DNA from: Streptomyces diastaticus subsp. diastaticus
GTDB lineage: Bacteria > Actinomycetota > Actinomycetes > Streptomycetales > Streptomycetaceae
Direction of reading: 5' to 3'
NCBI RefSeq assembly: GCF_011170125.1
Contig: NZ_BLLN01000003.1
Span: 372,001 to 436,000, forward strand
Length of the DNA stretch: 64,000 nucleotides
The position numbers and the translations under genes were made by a program. Under the pieces are notes generated by a model, which was given only the letters and a program-made list of their open reading frames with translations, did not search any database and was not told the DNA's origin. Positions 34,098-42,462 of the stretch are shown here, piece after piece. Every line of letters begins with the position of its first letter. Positions within the stretch are counted from its first letter, which is position 1.

Positions 34098-34165
34098 CGA
34101 GTCCACCGTCCTGTCGTGCTGTTGGGGTTCCGGCTCCCGAGGGTTCCGGAGAGACGGGAGGTAGC

Positions 34166-34184
34166 TTAGGTTAGCCTTACCTAA
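34166..34184. promoter_or_regulatory. DtxR/DmdR-type iron box between hmuT and htaA
   Basis: TTAGGTTAGCCTTACCTAA is a nearly exact match to the actinobacterial iron-repressor consensus (TTAGGTTAGGCTCACCTAA form). It overlaps a TAAAAT -10 (34182-34187) reading towards htaA and lies between the divergent hmuTUV and htaA promoters, so iron-loaded DmdR/IdeR should repress both. Confidence 0.9.
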
Positions 34185-34214
34185 AATCGCCAGCCTGCCC
34201 GAAAGGGAAGTCTC

Positions 34215-35660
34215 ATGCTGTCTGCCAGAGGTACGGCCCGAGCGGGTACCGTCACCGTTCTCGCGGCACTCCTGGGGGCCCTGCTTCCCGCGGCCACGGC
34301 CCAGGCGGCCGACCGCACCGTGCAGGGCGGCCGCCTGGACTGGGGAGTGAAGTCCTCGTTCCAGTCGTACGTCACCGGCCCCGTCGCCCAGGGCGGTTAC
34401 ACCCTCCAGGGCGGCGCGGCCACGGTCGGGGCCGACCAGTTCCGCTTCCACTCCGCGGCGGGCTCGTACAACCCGGACACGGGCGCCTTCTCGGCCGCCT
34501 TCTCCGGCGGCGTCCGCTTCCTCGGCCACCCGAAGAACGGCGGCCACGAACTCGACCTCACCATCGCCCGCCCCACCGTCCGCGTCTCCGGCGGCAGCGG
34601 CACCCTCTACGCCGACATGACCAGCAAGGCCAAGGGCACCGGCCAGGTCACCACCTCCGCCCAGGTCCCGCTGGCCACGCTCGACGTCTCCGGCATCGAG
34701 ATGCGCGGCGGCGGCGGGCCGATCGGCCTCAGCAACCTCCCCGCCACCCTCACCGCGCAGGGCGCCCGCGCCTTCGCCGGGTACTACACCGCGGGCACCG
34801 CGCTCGACCCTGTCAGCCTCTCCGCGGACCTCTTGGCCGCCGCCCGGAAGCCCTCCAAGCCCCCCGCGGACGAGGGGAAGGAGGGCGACGGCGAGCAGGA
34901 GAAGAAGGCGGGGAAGGAGAAGGGGAAGGCCCGCATCGAGGACGCCGCCCTCGACTGGGGCGTACGCCGCACCTTCCGCGAGTACGTCACCGGTTCCCTC
35001 GCCCAGGGCGAGTGGCAGCTCGCCGACGGCGCCGAGGACGGCGGCGCCCTGTTCCGCTTCACCTCCGGCGAGGGCACCTTCGACAAGAAGGGGCGGCGGC
35101 TCGACGCCTCCTTCGACGGCAGTGTCCGCTTCACCGGCGCACACGGCCTGGACCTGAGACTCAGTGAGGTCACCGTCCGCGTCGAGGACGGTGAGGGCAC
35201 CCTGCGCGCCGACGTCCGCGACGCGGGCGAGGCGGCGGAGAACGTGCCGCTCGTCACCTTCGCCGCGAAGGAACTCAAGGCGGAGGACGGCCTGATCACC
35301 CTCACGGAGGCCCCCGCGAAGCTCACCGCGAAGGGCGCCGAGGCCTTCGGCTCGCTCTACAGGAAGGGCACCGCGATGGACCCCGTCTCCCTCGCCGTCG
35401 CCCTCGACGAGAAGGCCGTGCTTCCGGCCCTGCCCGACCTCGGCTCCGCCGACACCCCGGCCGCCTCGCCCGAGCCGGAGGAGGCGGCCGCCAAGGAGGC
35501 CGCGGAACCGGCCGCCGCCGGGAGTTCCTCCCCGGCGCCGCCGCTGGCCGTCGGCGCCGGAGTCGTCGCGCTGGCCGCGGCGGGCGGCGGGCTGGTGATC
35601 GCCCGCAAGCGCCGTCCGGCCTCCGGCGCCGCAGACCAACCCTCCCCGCAGGACGGCTGA
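34215..35660 (+). CDS. HtaA-domain heme-binding surface protein, membrane-anchored
   Basis: A 481-residue exported protein. Signal peptide 1-32 (cleavage after AQA). Two HtaA domains: about 36-207 (starting LDWGVKSSFQSYVTG, ending TALDPVSLSADL) and about 240-400 (starting LDWGVRRTFREYVTG, ending TAMDPVSLAVAL). In HtaA domains conserved Tyr and His bind heme; the Tyr of SYVTG/EYVTG and later His are present. A Lys/Glu-rich linker joins them. The C-terminus has an Ala/Glu/Pro stalk, one transmembrane helix near 445-467 and a basic tail. No LPxTG/LAxTG motif is seen. ATG 34215 is 30 bases after the iron box. It should pick up heme outside and pass it to HmuT. Confidence 0.92.
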   Translation: MLSARGTARAGTVTVLAALLGALLPAATAQAADRTVQGGRLDWGVKSSFQSYVTGPVAQGGYTLQGGAATVGADQFRFHSAAGSYNPDTGAFSAAFSGGVRFLGHPKNGGHELDLTIARPTVRVSGGSGTLYADMTSKAKGTGQVTTSAQVPLATLDVSGIEMRGGGGPIGLSNLPATLTAQGARAFAGYYTAGTALDPVSLSADLLAAARKPSKPPADEGKEGDGEQEKKAGKEKGKARIEDAALDWGVRRTFREYVTGSLAQGEWQLADGAEDGGALFRFTSGEGTFDKKGRRLDASFDGSVRFTGAHGLDLRLSEVTVRVEDGEGTLRADVRDAGEAAENVPLVTFAAKELKAEDGLITLTEAPAKLTAKGAEAFGSLYRKGTAMDPVSLAVALDEKAVLPALPDLGSADTPAASPEPEEAAAKEAAEPAAAGSSSPAPPLAVGAGVVALAAAGGGLVIARKRRPASGAADQPSPQDG

Positions 35661-35784
35661 TCCCCGACGGATCCCGTCCCGCGCCCCCACGCAGTACCTC
35701 AACCTCCCCCCGCACGGCTCCCCTTCCTCTCTCCGGGGGCGCACGACCAGCGCTCCCGGCCCTCACCTCAGGAGACCTCCCGTC

Positions 35785-37329
35785 ATGATCGCCAACCGCC
35801 GCCCCATCGCCCTGGCCGCCGCCGTCGCGACCGCGCTGGGCCTGGGCGCGACCGCCCTGACGCTGCCCGCCGTGGCCGCCGGCTCCCCGCGTGCCGGTGC
35901 CCCGGTGATGGACCTCACCGACGGCACCCTGGACTGGGGCCTGAAGGAGTCCTTCCGCCGGTACGTCGACGCCGGCGGCACCATCACCACCTCCGGCGGC
36001 GCCACGCGGGCCGAGGGCGACGGCGCGTTCACCTTCGCGGGCGGCACCGGCACGTACAACGAGGCCGGCGACCACGGGGTGAACACCGCCTTCGACGGCG
36101 CGGTCACGTTCGCCTACCCGACGCACGGATTCACCATCACCGTCGCCGACCTGAAGATCGTCACCTCCGGCAACACCGGTGTCATCAAGGCCGACGTGAC
36201 CCTCAACGACGACACCCAGGACGACATCGACCTCGCCACCGTCGACCTCGCGGGCGCCACCAAGGGCGACAGCCGCACGGAGATCGTCTACAAGGACATC
36301 CCCACCACGCTGACCGCCGACGGAGCCAAGGCGTTCAACGGCATGTACAAGGAGGGCGACGCCCTCGACCCGGCCTCCCTCTCCGTCACGGCGGTCCCCC
36401 CGACCGCCCCGCCGACCGGGGAACCCACGGACGAGCCGACCGAGGAGCCCACGGACGACCCCACGGAGAAGCCCACCGAGGAGCCGACCGGGGAGCCGAC
36501 GGGCGGGCCGACCGGGGAGCCCACCGGCGGGCCCACCGCCGAGCCCACCGGGAAGCCCTCCCCGGACGGCGGCCAGGAGCCCGGCCGGGTGGCGAAGGGC
36601 ACCCTCGCCTGGGGCGTCAAGGAGTCCTTCCGCCGCTACGTGGCCACCGGCGGCTCCGCCGACGCCGCGGGCGGTGCCAAGGACAACGGCGACGGCTACG
36701 ACTTCCCGTACGCCAAGGCCGACCTGGACAGCGACGCGCGCAAGCTCTCCGCCTCCTTCGACGGCAGCGTCCGCTTCACCTACCCCTCGCACGGGATCGA
36801 CATGAAGTTCAGCGACGTCAAGGTCGAGGCCGACGGGGACAGGGGCACCCTCTCCGTCGACGTCACCACGCCGCAGGGCACCGAGGACGACGTCGAGTTC
36901 GCCACCCTCGACCTCTCCGGCGTCTCCTACGAGGCCGAGGCCGACGTGGTCCGCCTGGAGAAGATCCCGGCCGCCTTCACCGCCGACGGTGCCGCGGTCT
37001 TCGCCAACGACACCACCGGCTCCATGTACAAGGAGGGCGAGGCCATCGACCCGGTGTCCATCGCCCTCGGCCTCACCGACGACGCCGAGCTGCCCGGCGG
37101 CAACGGCGGCAACGGCGGTTCCGGCACCGGCGGAACGGGCACGGGCGGCACCGGCTCACTCGGCTCCGGAACCGTGGGCGGGACCGGCGGGACCGGAGCC
37201 CTCGCCGCCACCGGCGCCGGGATGCCCACGGGCGCCCTCGCCGGCGCGGCCGCCCTCGTGGTGGCCGCCGGAGCGGGCGTGGTCGTCGCGGCCCGCCGCC
37301 GCAACGCCGCCGGCGACGCCGCGAGCTGA
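35785..37329 (+). CDS. HtaA-domain heme-binding protein with LAATG sortase signal
   Basis: A 514-residue exported protein. Signal peptide 1-32 (LPAVAA-GS). Two HtaA domains: about 48-205 (LDWGLKESFRRYVDAGG) and about 270-430 (LAWGVKESFRRYVATGG), each ending in a DPxS motif. Between them are 12 PTxE-type tetrapeptide repeats (residues 210-257). The C-terminus has a Gly/Thr-rich spacer, LAATG at 473-477, a hydrophobic helix and an RRR tail, the layout of a class E sortase (LAxTG) substrate, so it is probably linked to the cell wall. No sortase gene is in the window. It is 125 bases after the first htaA gene and probably in the same iron-controlled transcript. Confidence 0.92.
   Translation: MIANRRPIALAAAVATALGLGATALTLPAVAAGSPRAGAPVMDLTDGTLDWGLKESFRRYVDAGGTITTSGGATRAEGDGAFTFAGGTGTYNEAGDHGVNTAFDGAVTFAYPTHGFTITVADLKIVTSGNTGVIKADVTLNDDTQDDIDLATVDLAGATKGDSRTEIVYKDIPTTLTADGAKAFNGMYKEGDALDPASLSVTAVPPTAPPTGEPTDEPTEEPTDDPTEKPTEEPTGEPTGGPTGEPTGGPTAEPTGKPSPDGGQEPGRVAKGTLAWGVKESFRRYVATGGSADAAGGAKDNGDGYDFPYAKADLDSDARKLSASFDGSVRFTYPSHGIDMKFSDVKVEADGDRGTLSVDVTTPQGTEDDVEFATLDLSGVSYEAEADVVRLEKIPAAFTADGAAVFANDTTGSMYKEGEAIDPVSIALGLTDDAELPGGNGGNGGSGTGGTGTGGTGSLGSGTVGGTGGTGALAATGAGMPTGALAGAAALVVAAGAGVVVAARRRNAAGDAAS
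36412..36555 (+). repeat. 12 tandem 12-bp units encoding Pro-Thr-Glu/Gly repeats
   Basis: Twelve in-frame 12-base units encode PTGE, PTDE, PTEE, PTDD, PTEK, PTEE, PTGE, PTGG, PTGE, PTGG, PTAE and PTGK. They form the flexible wall-spanning linker between the two HtaA domains and could expand or contract by slippage. Confidence 0.85.
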
Positions 37330-37365
37330 CCGCACGCCGGCCGGGCGGCGCGGCCCGGCCGGCCC

Positions 37366-37404
37366 GGGGCGCGCGGTGGACCCGAACGGGCCACCGCGCG
37401 CCCC
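37366..37404 (+). terminator. 14-bp perfect stem terminator of the htaA genes
   Basis: GGGGCGCGCGGTGG (37366-37379) pairs perfectly with CCACCGCGCGCCCC (37391-37404) across 11 bases, 37 bases after the stop of the second htaA gene. Confidence 0.8.
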
Positions 37405-37522
37405 CTCGGCCGGGTACGGCGCGCCGCGTACCCCCAAAGTGGGCCGCGACGGGTGGGGCGGCCCTCCGTGCGCCCCCGGGGCGCGACGCCGGCGGGGGAA
37501 CGGGCGGTGTTTCAATCTCCGG

Positions 37523-38179
37523 GTGACGCACATCGACGTACTGAGGGTCTTCTGCGGGCCCGACGGCCGGCACGGCAACCGGCTGGGCGTGGTCCGCGAC
37601 GGCTCCAGGTTCCCCGGGGACGAGGCCCGGCGGGCGCTGGCGGCCCGGCTCGGCTACAGCGAGACCGTCTTCGTCGACGACCCCGAGCGCGGCCTCGTCG
37701 ACATCTGGACCCCGAGCCTGCGCCTGCCCTTCGCCGGCCACCCCTGCGTGGGCGCCGCCTGGCTGCTCGACGTGCCCGAACTCGTCACCGCCGCCGGCGT
37801 GGTGGCGGCCCGCCAGGACGGCGAGTTCACCTGGATCGAGGCGCGCCCCGAGTGGGCCCCGCCGCGCACCCTGCGGGAGTTCCAGGACCCGGACGAGGTC
37901 GACAGGCTCCCGCTCCCGCCACCGGGGGAGTGGGTCTACGCCTGGGCGTGGAGCGAGGAGGCGGCGGGCCGCGTCCGGGCCCGCGCCTTCCCCGGCCGGG
38001 GTGACGGCGTGGAGGAGGACGAGGCCACCGGCGCCGCCGCGCTGCTGCTCACCGCCAGGCTCGGCCGGGCCCTCAACATCAGCCAGGGGCGCGGCTCGCA
38101 GCTCCTGACGGCCCCCCAGCGCGACGGCACGGTGGAGGTCGGCGGGCGGGTCGAGCCGGCCGGGACGGTGCGACCCTGA
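37523..38179 (+). CDS. Short PhzF-like protein
   Basis: A 218-residue PhzF-type protein, clearly shorter than the usual 260-300. First-half signatures are present: DVLRVFCGPDGRHGNRLGVV near 4, LAARLGYSETVFVDD near 40, SLRLPFAGHPCVGAAWLL near 62-80 (the GHPCVG loop). The second-half EDEATGAAALLLTARL near 170 is also there, so the inner part, not an end, is condensed. Catalytic Glu equivalent (about 44, SET) is present. Role unknown; it sits between the HtaA and heme oxygenase genes but has no iron box. GTG 37523 lacks a clear ribosome binding site; a TTCAAT six bases ahead may be a -10. Confidence 0.78.
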   Translation: MTHIDVLRVFCGPDGRHGNRLGVVRDGSRFPGDEARRALAARLGYSETVFVDDPERGLVDIWTPSLRLPFAGHPCVGAAWLLDVPELVTAAGVVAARQDGEFTWIEARPEWAPPRTLREFQDPDEVDRLPLPPPGEWVYAWAWSEEAAGRVRARAFPGRGDGVEEDEATGAAALLLTARLGRALNISQGRGSQLLTAPQRDGTVEVGGRVEPAGTVRP

Positions 38180-38196
38180 GCCTGCGTGGGTGTGCC

Positions 38197-38236
38197 CGCG
38201 GGCCCGCTCGCCCGTGAGAGGCGGAGCGGGCCCGCG
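38197..38236. terminator. 13-bp stem, bidirectional terminator between phzF-like and heme oxygenase genes
   Basis: CGCGGGCCCGCTC (38197-38209) pairs perfectly with GAGCGGGCCCGCG (38224-38236), 14-base loop, between convergent stops at 38179 and 38256. Confidence 0.8.
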
Positions 38237-38255
38237 AGTGGCCGGGTGGTGCCGG

Positions 38256-38918
38256 TCAGGCGGCGCTGAGCGGGAACTCCTGGCCCAGCTCGCGGAAGAG
38301 GGACGTGTTGAGCGCGAAGGCGCGCTTGCACTCGTCGACCACGCGGTGCTTCTCCAGCTCGTCGACGGGCAGGGCGTCGAGCAGCTCGCGGTAGCCGCGC
38401 TTGAACGCGGCCGGGTTGCCTATCCCCTCGAAGACGTAGAACCGCACGCCGTCGCCCTTGCGGGCGAAGCCCCAGGTCTTCTCGGCGGTGCCGCGGATGA
38501 TCTGGCCGCCGGAGAGGTCACCGAGGTAGCGCGTGTAGTGGTGGGCGACGAAGCCGCCGGGCCAGGTCCGCACGCACTCCCTCACCCGTCCGGCGTAGAC
38601 CTCGGTGGCGGGCAGGGCGGTGGCCCGCTCCTGCCAGCCCTCGCCGCGCAGGTGGGCCAGGTCACGCTCCAGCTCGGCGGTGCGCTCCAGCTCCGGCTGG
38701 AGGAAGGGCCCCGCCACCGGGTCGTCCGCCAGGGCCGCGGTGCCCTCCTCCAGGGCGCGGTACACGAACCAGAGCTGCTCGGTGTAGCGGGCGTAGGCCT
38801 CCACGCCGAGCCTGCCGCCGAGCATGTCACTCATGAACGTGCTGGTCTCCGCCTCGGTGTGCTGTTCGTGCGAGGCGGTGCGGATGAGCGTCGAGAAGGG
38901 GACGGGCGGCGTGTCCAC
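38256..38918 (-). CDS. hmuO: Heme oxygenase (biliverdin-producing)
   Basis: A 220-residue HO-1-type enzyme that opens heme to biliverdin, CO and free iron. The proximal heme ligand is His20 in SHEQHTEAE, followed by STFMSDMLGGRLG. The distal helix is RYLGDLSGGQIIRG near 130-142, with Asp134 and the flexible glycines. HHYTRYLGDLSGG is diagnostic of the family. Start GTG 38918 follows GGAGG by six bases; the next methionine lies inside the conserved region. Its promoter carries an iron box, so it should be induced with the HmuTUV/HtaA uptake genes under iron limitation, completing heme-iron use. Confidence 0.95.
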   Translation of the reverse strand: MDTPPVPFSTLIRTASHEQHTEAETSTFMSDMLGGRLGVEAYARYTEQLWFVYRALEEGTAALADDPVAGPFLQPELERTAELERDLAHLRGEGWQERATALPATEVYAGRVRECVRTWPGGFVAHHYTRYLGDLSGGQIIRGTAEKTWGFARKGDGVRFYVFEGIGNPAAFKRGYRELLDALPVDELEKHRVVDECKRAFALNTSLFRELGQEFPLSAA

Positions 38919-38966
38919 AACGGACCTCCGGGGCGTGAAGTGAGGGGGGGGAGCTGCGCCCATCAT

Positions 38967-38985
38967 TTAACTTAGGCTTGCCTAA
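38967..38985 (-). promoter_or_regulatory. DtxR/DmdR-type iron box in the heme oxygenase promoter
   Basis: The palindrome CTTAGGCTTGCCTAAG is embedded in a 19-base site matching the iron-box consensus at about 15 of 19 positions. On the minus strand TTGACT (38990-38985) lies at its upstream edge and AATGAT 17 bases further, so the repressor would cover the -35/-10 spacer of hmuO. Confidence 0.85.
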
Positions 38986-39144
38986 GTCAACAGCTTGCCG
39001 ACTGTTCGTCGGTAAAGTTCCCGACATCGGGTCGATAAAACCGTCCGGGCCGGATTCCGGGTCGCGTGGCCGGCCGTACGCACGCCGGAGGGGCGGCCCC
39101 GGCCTCGCCGGAACCGCCCCTCACCGCACTGTCCGCGCCGCCCC

Positions 39145-40002
39145 TCAGGGCAGCGTCAGGATCTCCGCCCCGGCGTCCGTGACCACCAGGGTGTGCTCGA
39201 ACTGGGCCGTGCGCCGGCGGTCCTTGGTCACCACGGTCCAGCCGTCGTCCCACATGTCGTAGGTGTGCGTGCCCAGGGTGAGCATCGGCTCGATGGTGAA
39301 GGTCATCCCCGGCTCGATCACGGTGGTCGCGCCGGGGGAGTCGTAGTGCGGGATGATCAGGCCGGAATGGAACGCGGTGTTGATGCCGTGACCGGTGAAG
39401 TCGCGCACCACCCCGTAGCCGAACCGCTTGGCGTACGACTCGATGACACGGCCGATGACGTTGATCTGGCGGCCCGGGCGGACCGCCTTGATGGCGCGGT
39501 TCAGCGATTCCCGGGTCCGCTCCACCAGCAGGCGCGACTCCTCGTCCACCTCCCCGACCAGGTAGGTCGCGTTGGTGTCACCGTGCACCCCGCCGATGTA
39601 CGCGGTCACGTCCAGGTTGATGATGTCGCCGTCGCGCAGCGCCGTGGAGTCGGGGATGCCGTGGCAGATCACCTCGTTGACCGAGGTGCACAGCGACTTG
39701 GGGAAGCCCCGGTAGCCCAGCGTCGACGGGTAGGCGCCGTGGTCGACCATGTAGGCGTGGGCGATCCGGTCCAGTTCGTCGGTGGTCACCCCCGGCGCGA
39801 TCGCCTCGGCGGCGGCCGCCATGGCGCGTGCGGCGATCCGGCCCGCCGTCCGCATCGCCTCGATCGTCTCGGGGCTCTGCCGTTCGGGACCCGTGTACGG
39901 GGTGGGCGCGGGCCTGCCCACGTACTCGGGGCGCCGGATGTTCCCGGGCACGGTGCGGGTGGGAGAGAGCTCCCCTGGTACGAGCGTCGACTGGCCAGAC
40001 AT
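39145..40002 (-). CDS. map: Type I methionine aminopeptidase
   Basis: A 285-residue M24 metallopeptidase that removes the initiator methionine. The five metal ligands are in place: Asp in INLDVTAYI, Asp in [14 protein letters not shown], His in [12 protein letters not shown], Glu in FTIEPML and Glu in [10 protein letters not shown]. The substrate-pocket His is in [11 protein letters not shown] 40-residue Pro/Arg-rich N-terminal extension (as in other actinobacterial MetAPs) precedes the catalytic domain. ATG 40002 has no Shine-Dalgarno and a TACACT seven bases upstream, suggesting a leaderless transcript. Divergent from a small conserved protein gene. Confidence 0.94.
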   Translation of the reverse strand: MSGQSTLVPGELSPTRTVPGNIRRPEYVGRPAPTPYTGPERQSPETIEAMRTAGRIAARAMAAAAEAIAPGVTTDELDRIAHAYMVDHGAYPSTLGYRGFPKSLCTSVNEVICHGIPDSTALRDGDIINLDVTAYIGGVHGDTNATYLVGEVDEESRLLVERTRESLNRAIKAVRPGRQINVIGRVIESYAKRFGYGVVRDFTGHGINTAFHSGLIIPHYDSPGATTVIEPGMTFTIEPMLTLGTHTYDMWDDGWTVVTKDRRRTAQFEHTLVVTDAGAEILTLP

Positions 40003-40009
40003 GCCGACG

Positions 40010-40015
40010 AGTGTA
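40010..40015 (-). promoter_or_regulatory. -10 element TACACT, candidate leaderless promoter of map
   Basis: On the minus strand TACACT ends seven bases before ATG 40002, with no ribosome binding site in between. Confidence 0.5.
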
Positions 40016-40083
40016 GCCAGCCCGACTCGGGCAACATGGCCCTCACGGAGGCCGCAGCGGCGGCGGAAGCGAGGGGAGCCCCC

Positions 40084-40335
40084 ATGGCACTGTTCAGGAA
40101 GCGCGCGGCAGGCAGGCCCGGCGAGTGGTACTACTGCCTGGAACACGGCACGGTCGAGGAGGGCCCGCAGTGCCCGGCGAAGAACCGCCTCGGCCCCTAC
40201 CCCAGCCGGCAGGAGGCGGAGAACGCCATGAACACCGCCGCCCGGCGCAACCAGAGCTGGGAGAACGACCCCCGCTGGCACGACAAGGGGGACGACGACG
40301 GGGACGACGGCGGAAAGGGCCCGTCGGCCGCCTGA
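40084..40335 (+). CDS. Conserved small protein, SPOR-like sequence
   Basis: An 83-residue protein: basic start ([13 protein letters not shown]), then [20 protein letters not shown], then [27 protein letters not shown] and an acidic Asp/Gly tail. The [13 protein letters not shown] segment resembles SPOR-type peptidoglycan-binding repeats or a simple conserved actinobacterial module; Cys24 and Cys33 might pair or bind metal. Length and order are conserved in Streptomyces as far as I recall. ATG 40084 follows GGGGAG by five bases; an in-frame ATG at 40036 lacks one. Function unknown. Confidence 0.72.
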   Translation: MALFRKRAAGRPGEWYYCLEHGTVEEGPQCPAKNRLGPYPSRQEAENAMNTAARRNQSWENDPRWHDKGDDDGDDGGKGPSAA

Positions 40336-40415
40336 CGGCCGACGGCCGGCGCACGCCCCACGGCGGCCCCGGACGCGAGATCCGGGGCGTCCCGCCGGCC
40401 CCTTCTACCAGCAAG

Positions 40416-40421
40416 TAGGGT
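40416..40421 (+). promoter_or_regulatory. -10 element TAGGGT, candidate leaderless promoter of npdG
   Basis: TAGGGT ends seven bases before ATG 40429, with no Shine-Dalgarno. Confidence 0.5.
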
Positions 40422-40428
40422 CCCTTCC

Positions 40429-41145
40429 ATGACAACTCACGACTCCGCGGGCGACGCCCCCAAGAAGGCCCCCGCCAAGGACCCCTGGGACCTCCCCGAC
40501 GTCTCCTCGCTCGTCGTCGGCGTGCTCGGCGGCACCGGCGACCAGGGCCGCGGCCTCGCCTACCGCCTCGCCCGGGCCGGCCAGCGCGTGATCATCGGCT
40601 CCCGCGCCGCCGAGCGCGCCCAGGCCGCCGCCACCGGACTCGGCAACGGCGTCGAAGGCGCCGACAACGCCGAGTGCGCCCGCCGCAGCGACATCGTCAT
40701 CGTCGCCGTGCCCTGGGACGGCCACGCCAAGACGCTGGAAGGGCTCCGCGAGGAACTGGCGGGCAAGCTCGTCGTCGACTGCGTCAACCCGCTCGGCTTC
40801 GACAAGAAGGGCGCCTACGCCCTGACCCCCGAGGAGGGCAGCGCCGCCGAGCAGGCGGCCGCGCTGCTCCCCGGGTCCCGGGTGACCGCCGCCTTCCACC
40901 ACCTCTCGGCCGTCCTCCTCCAGGACCCCGCCGTCACCTCCATCGACACCGACGTGATGGTCCTCGGCGAATCGCGCGCCGACACCGACCTCGTCCAGGC
41001 CCTCGCCGGGCGCATCCCCGGGATGCGCGGCGTCTTCGCCGGCCGCCTGCGCAACGCCCACCAGGTCGAGTCGCTGGTCGCCAACCTCATCTCGGTCAAC
41101 CGCCGCTACAAGGCGCACGCCGGGGTCCGCGTCACCGACATCTGA
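40429..41145 (+). CDS. npdG: NADPH-dependent F420 reductase
   Basis: A 238-residue F420H2:NADP+ oxidoreductase that transfers hydride between NADPH and coenzyme F420. It has the nucleotide-binding VVGVLGGTGDQGRGLAYRLA (about 29-48) and IIGSRAAERAQ near 55 (Ser-Arg for NADP phosphate). IVIVAVPWDGHAKTL near 88, VVDCVNPLGFDKKG near 113, TAAFHHLSAVLLQ near 148 and LVANLISVNRRYKAHAGVR near 218 are family motifs. The N-terminal 28 residues are a Lys/Pro-rich extension. It would supply F420H2 to F420-dependent reductases, none of which is adjacent. Probably leaderless. Confidence 0.92.
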   Translation: MTTHDSAGDAPKKAPAKDPWDLPDVSSLVVGVLGGTGDQGRGLAYRLARAGQRVIIGSRAAERAQAAATGLGNGVEGADNAECARRSDIVIVAVPWDGHAKTLEGLREELAGKLVVDCVNPLGFDKKGAYALTPEEGSAAEQAAALLPGSRVTAAFHHLSAVLLQDPAVTSIDTDVMVLGESRADTDLVQALAGRIPGMRGVFAGRLRNAHQVESLVANLISVNRRYKAHAGVRVTDI

Positions 41146-41242
41146 GGGGCGCGCCCCGGTCGGCGGGTCCGGCGAACGGGGCACAGGGGGCATGGGGGAC
41201 ACTGGACGGCGCCCGGACACCGCCGAAACAGGAGCCACCCCC

Positions 41243-41431
41243 ATGCCCCGCCTCGCTCTGTACGCCCTCGCCGTCTGCGTCCTCACCGTGGTGGCCGCCG
41301 TCGTCTCCTTCGCCCAGGGCCACTGGATCGGCATCGTCTGGGTGCTGATGGCGGGACTCTCCTCCAACATGGCGTGGTTCTACCTGCGCCGCGCCAAGGT
41401 CCAGCGGCAGCGGCGGACCGCGGGCGTCTGA
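41243..41431 (+). CDS. Small two-helix membrane protein
   Basis: A 62-residue protein with two hydrophobic helices (about 3-20, LALYALAVCVLTVVAAVVSF; about 25-45, HWIGIVWVLMAGLSSNMAWF) and a basic C-terminus (LRRAKVQRQRR). ATG 41243 follows AGGAG by eight bases. Conserved-looking but no known role. It converges on the site-2-protease-like gene with six bases between stops. Confidence 0.7.
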   Translation: MPRLALYALAVCVLTVVAAVVSFAQGHWIGIVWVLMAGLSSNMAWFYLRRAKVQRQRRTAGV

Positions 41432-41437
41432 CGCCGC

Positions 41438-42238
41438 TCAGCCGCCCGGCACCTCGTCCGTGCCCAGCCAGAACTGGTAGAGCCGCCGCCCCCAGTACGT
41501 GTCCCACCCGCTCACCCCGAGCCCGCCGAGGACCGTGTCCACCAGCCCGAAGAAGGCCCGGTTGACCTCCGGGACCCACAGCAGCGCGAAGACGGCGAGC
41601 AGCCCGTACGGCGCGAACGGCTCGACCCGGCGGCGCACCCGCGGGGACAGCCAGGGCTCCAGCACGCCGTACCCGTCCAGGCCCGGCACCGGCAGGAAGT
41701 TCAGGATCGCCGCCGTCACCTGGAGCAGCGCCAGGAAACCGAGGGCGTACCGGAAGTACGGCGGCACCCCGTCCAGCGCGCCCAGCCAGAACGGCGCCGC
41801 GCAGACCACCGCGAAGACCACGCTGGTCATCGGCCCCGCCGCCGAGATCAGCGAGTGCCGACGGCGGCCCCGGACGCGGCTCCGCTCGATGAAGACGGCC
41901 CCGCCGGGCAGCCCGATGCCGCCGAGGATCACGAAGAGCACCGGCAGCACGATGCTGAGCAGGGCGTGCGTGTACTTCAGCGGGTTCAGCGTGAGGTAGC
42001 CCTTGGCGCCGACCGTGACGTCCCCGCTGTGCAGCGCCGTACGGGCGTGCGCGTACTCGTGGAGGCAGAGCGAGACCACCCAGGCGCCGGTCACGAAGAG
42101 GAAGACGGCGAGCCCCGCCGCCGGGACACCCGCCCACACGCCCCACCCGGCGACGGCCGTCACGGCCGTGATCGCGAGGAAGACCGGGCTGACGCGCCGG
42201 TCGGCGGAGCGGACGGGGGCGGGGGAGGACGTCGGCAC
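41438..42238 (-). CDS. Site-2 protease family (M50) membrane protein
   Basis: A 266-residue intramembrane metalloprotease-like protein with about six helices. The zinc motif HEYAH (HExxH) is near residue 60 in VVSLCLHEYAHARTALHSGD, and the second ligand motif is LNFLPVPGLDGYG near 188 (NxxPxxxxDG). Together they suggest an active RseP/SpoIVFB-type enzyme, although many such small actinobacterial homologues have no known substrate. GTG 42238 follows AGGAGT by five bases. The 224 bases upstream, to panB, contain only GC-rich sequence without a clear hairpin. Confidence 0.87.
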   Translation of the reverse strand: MPTSSPAPVRSADRRVSPVFLAITAVTAVAGWGVWAGVPAAGLAVFLFVTGAWVVSLCLHEYAHARTALHSGDVTVGAKGYLTLNPLKYTHALLSIVLPVLFVILGGIGLPGGAVFIERSRVRGRRRHSLISAAGPMTSVVFAVVCAAPFWLGALDGVPPYFRYALGFLALLQVTAAILNFLPVPGLDGYGVLEPWLSPRVRRRVEPFAPYGLLAVFALLWVPEVNRAFFGLVDTVLGGLGVSGWDTYWGRRLYQFWLGTDEVPGG

Positions 42239-42462
42239 GCGGCACTCCTTCTCGGCGGCCCGGCAGCGGAAGCCTCCGGTCGCCCCACCGTACGGGCCGC
42301 CTCCCGCCGCGGGGAACGACGCCGGCCCGACACCGGGGGAGGAGTCGGGCCGGCGCGGGGCCGCGCGGCCGGGCGGGCGCGTGGGCGGGGCCCGCCGGCG
42401 GCGGCACCGGAACCGCCCGGTACCGGTGGGGGGGACACCGGCGCCGGGCGGAGGCACCCGGG

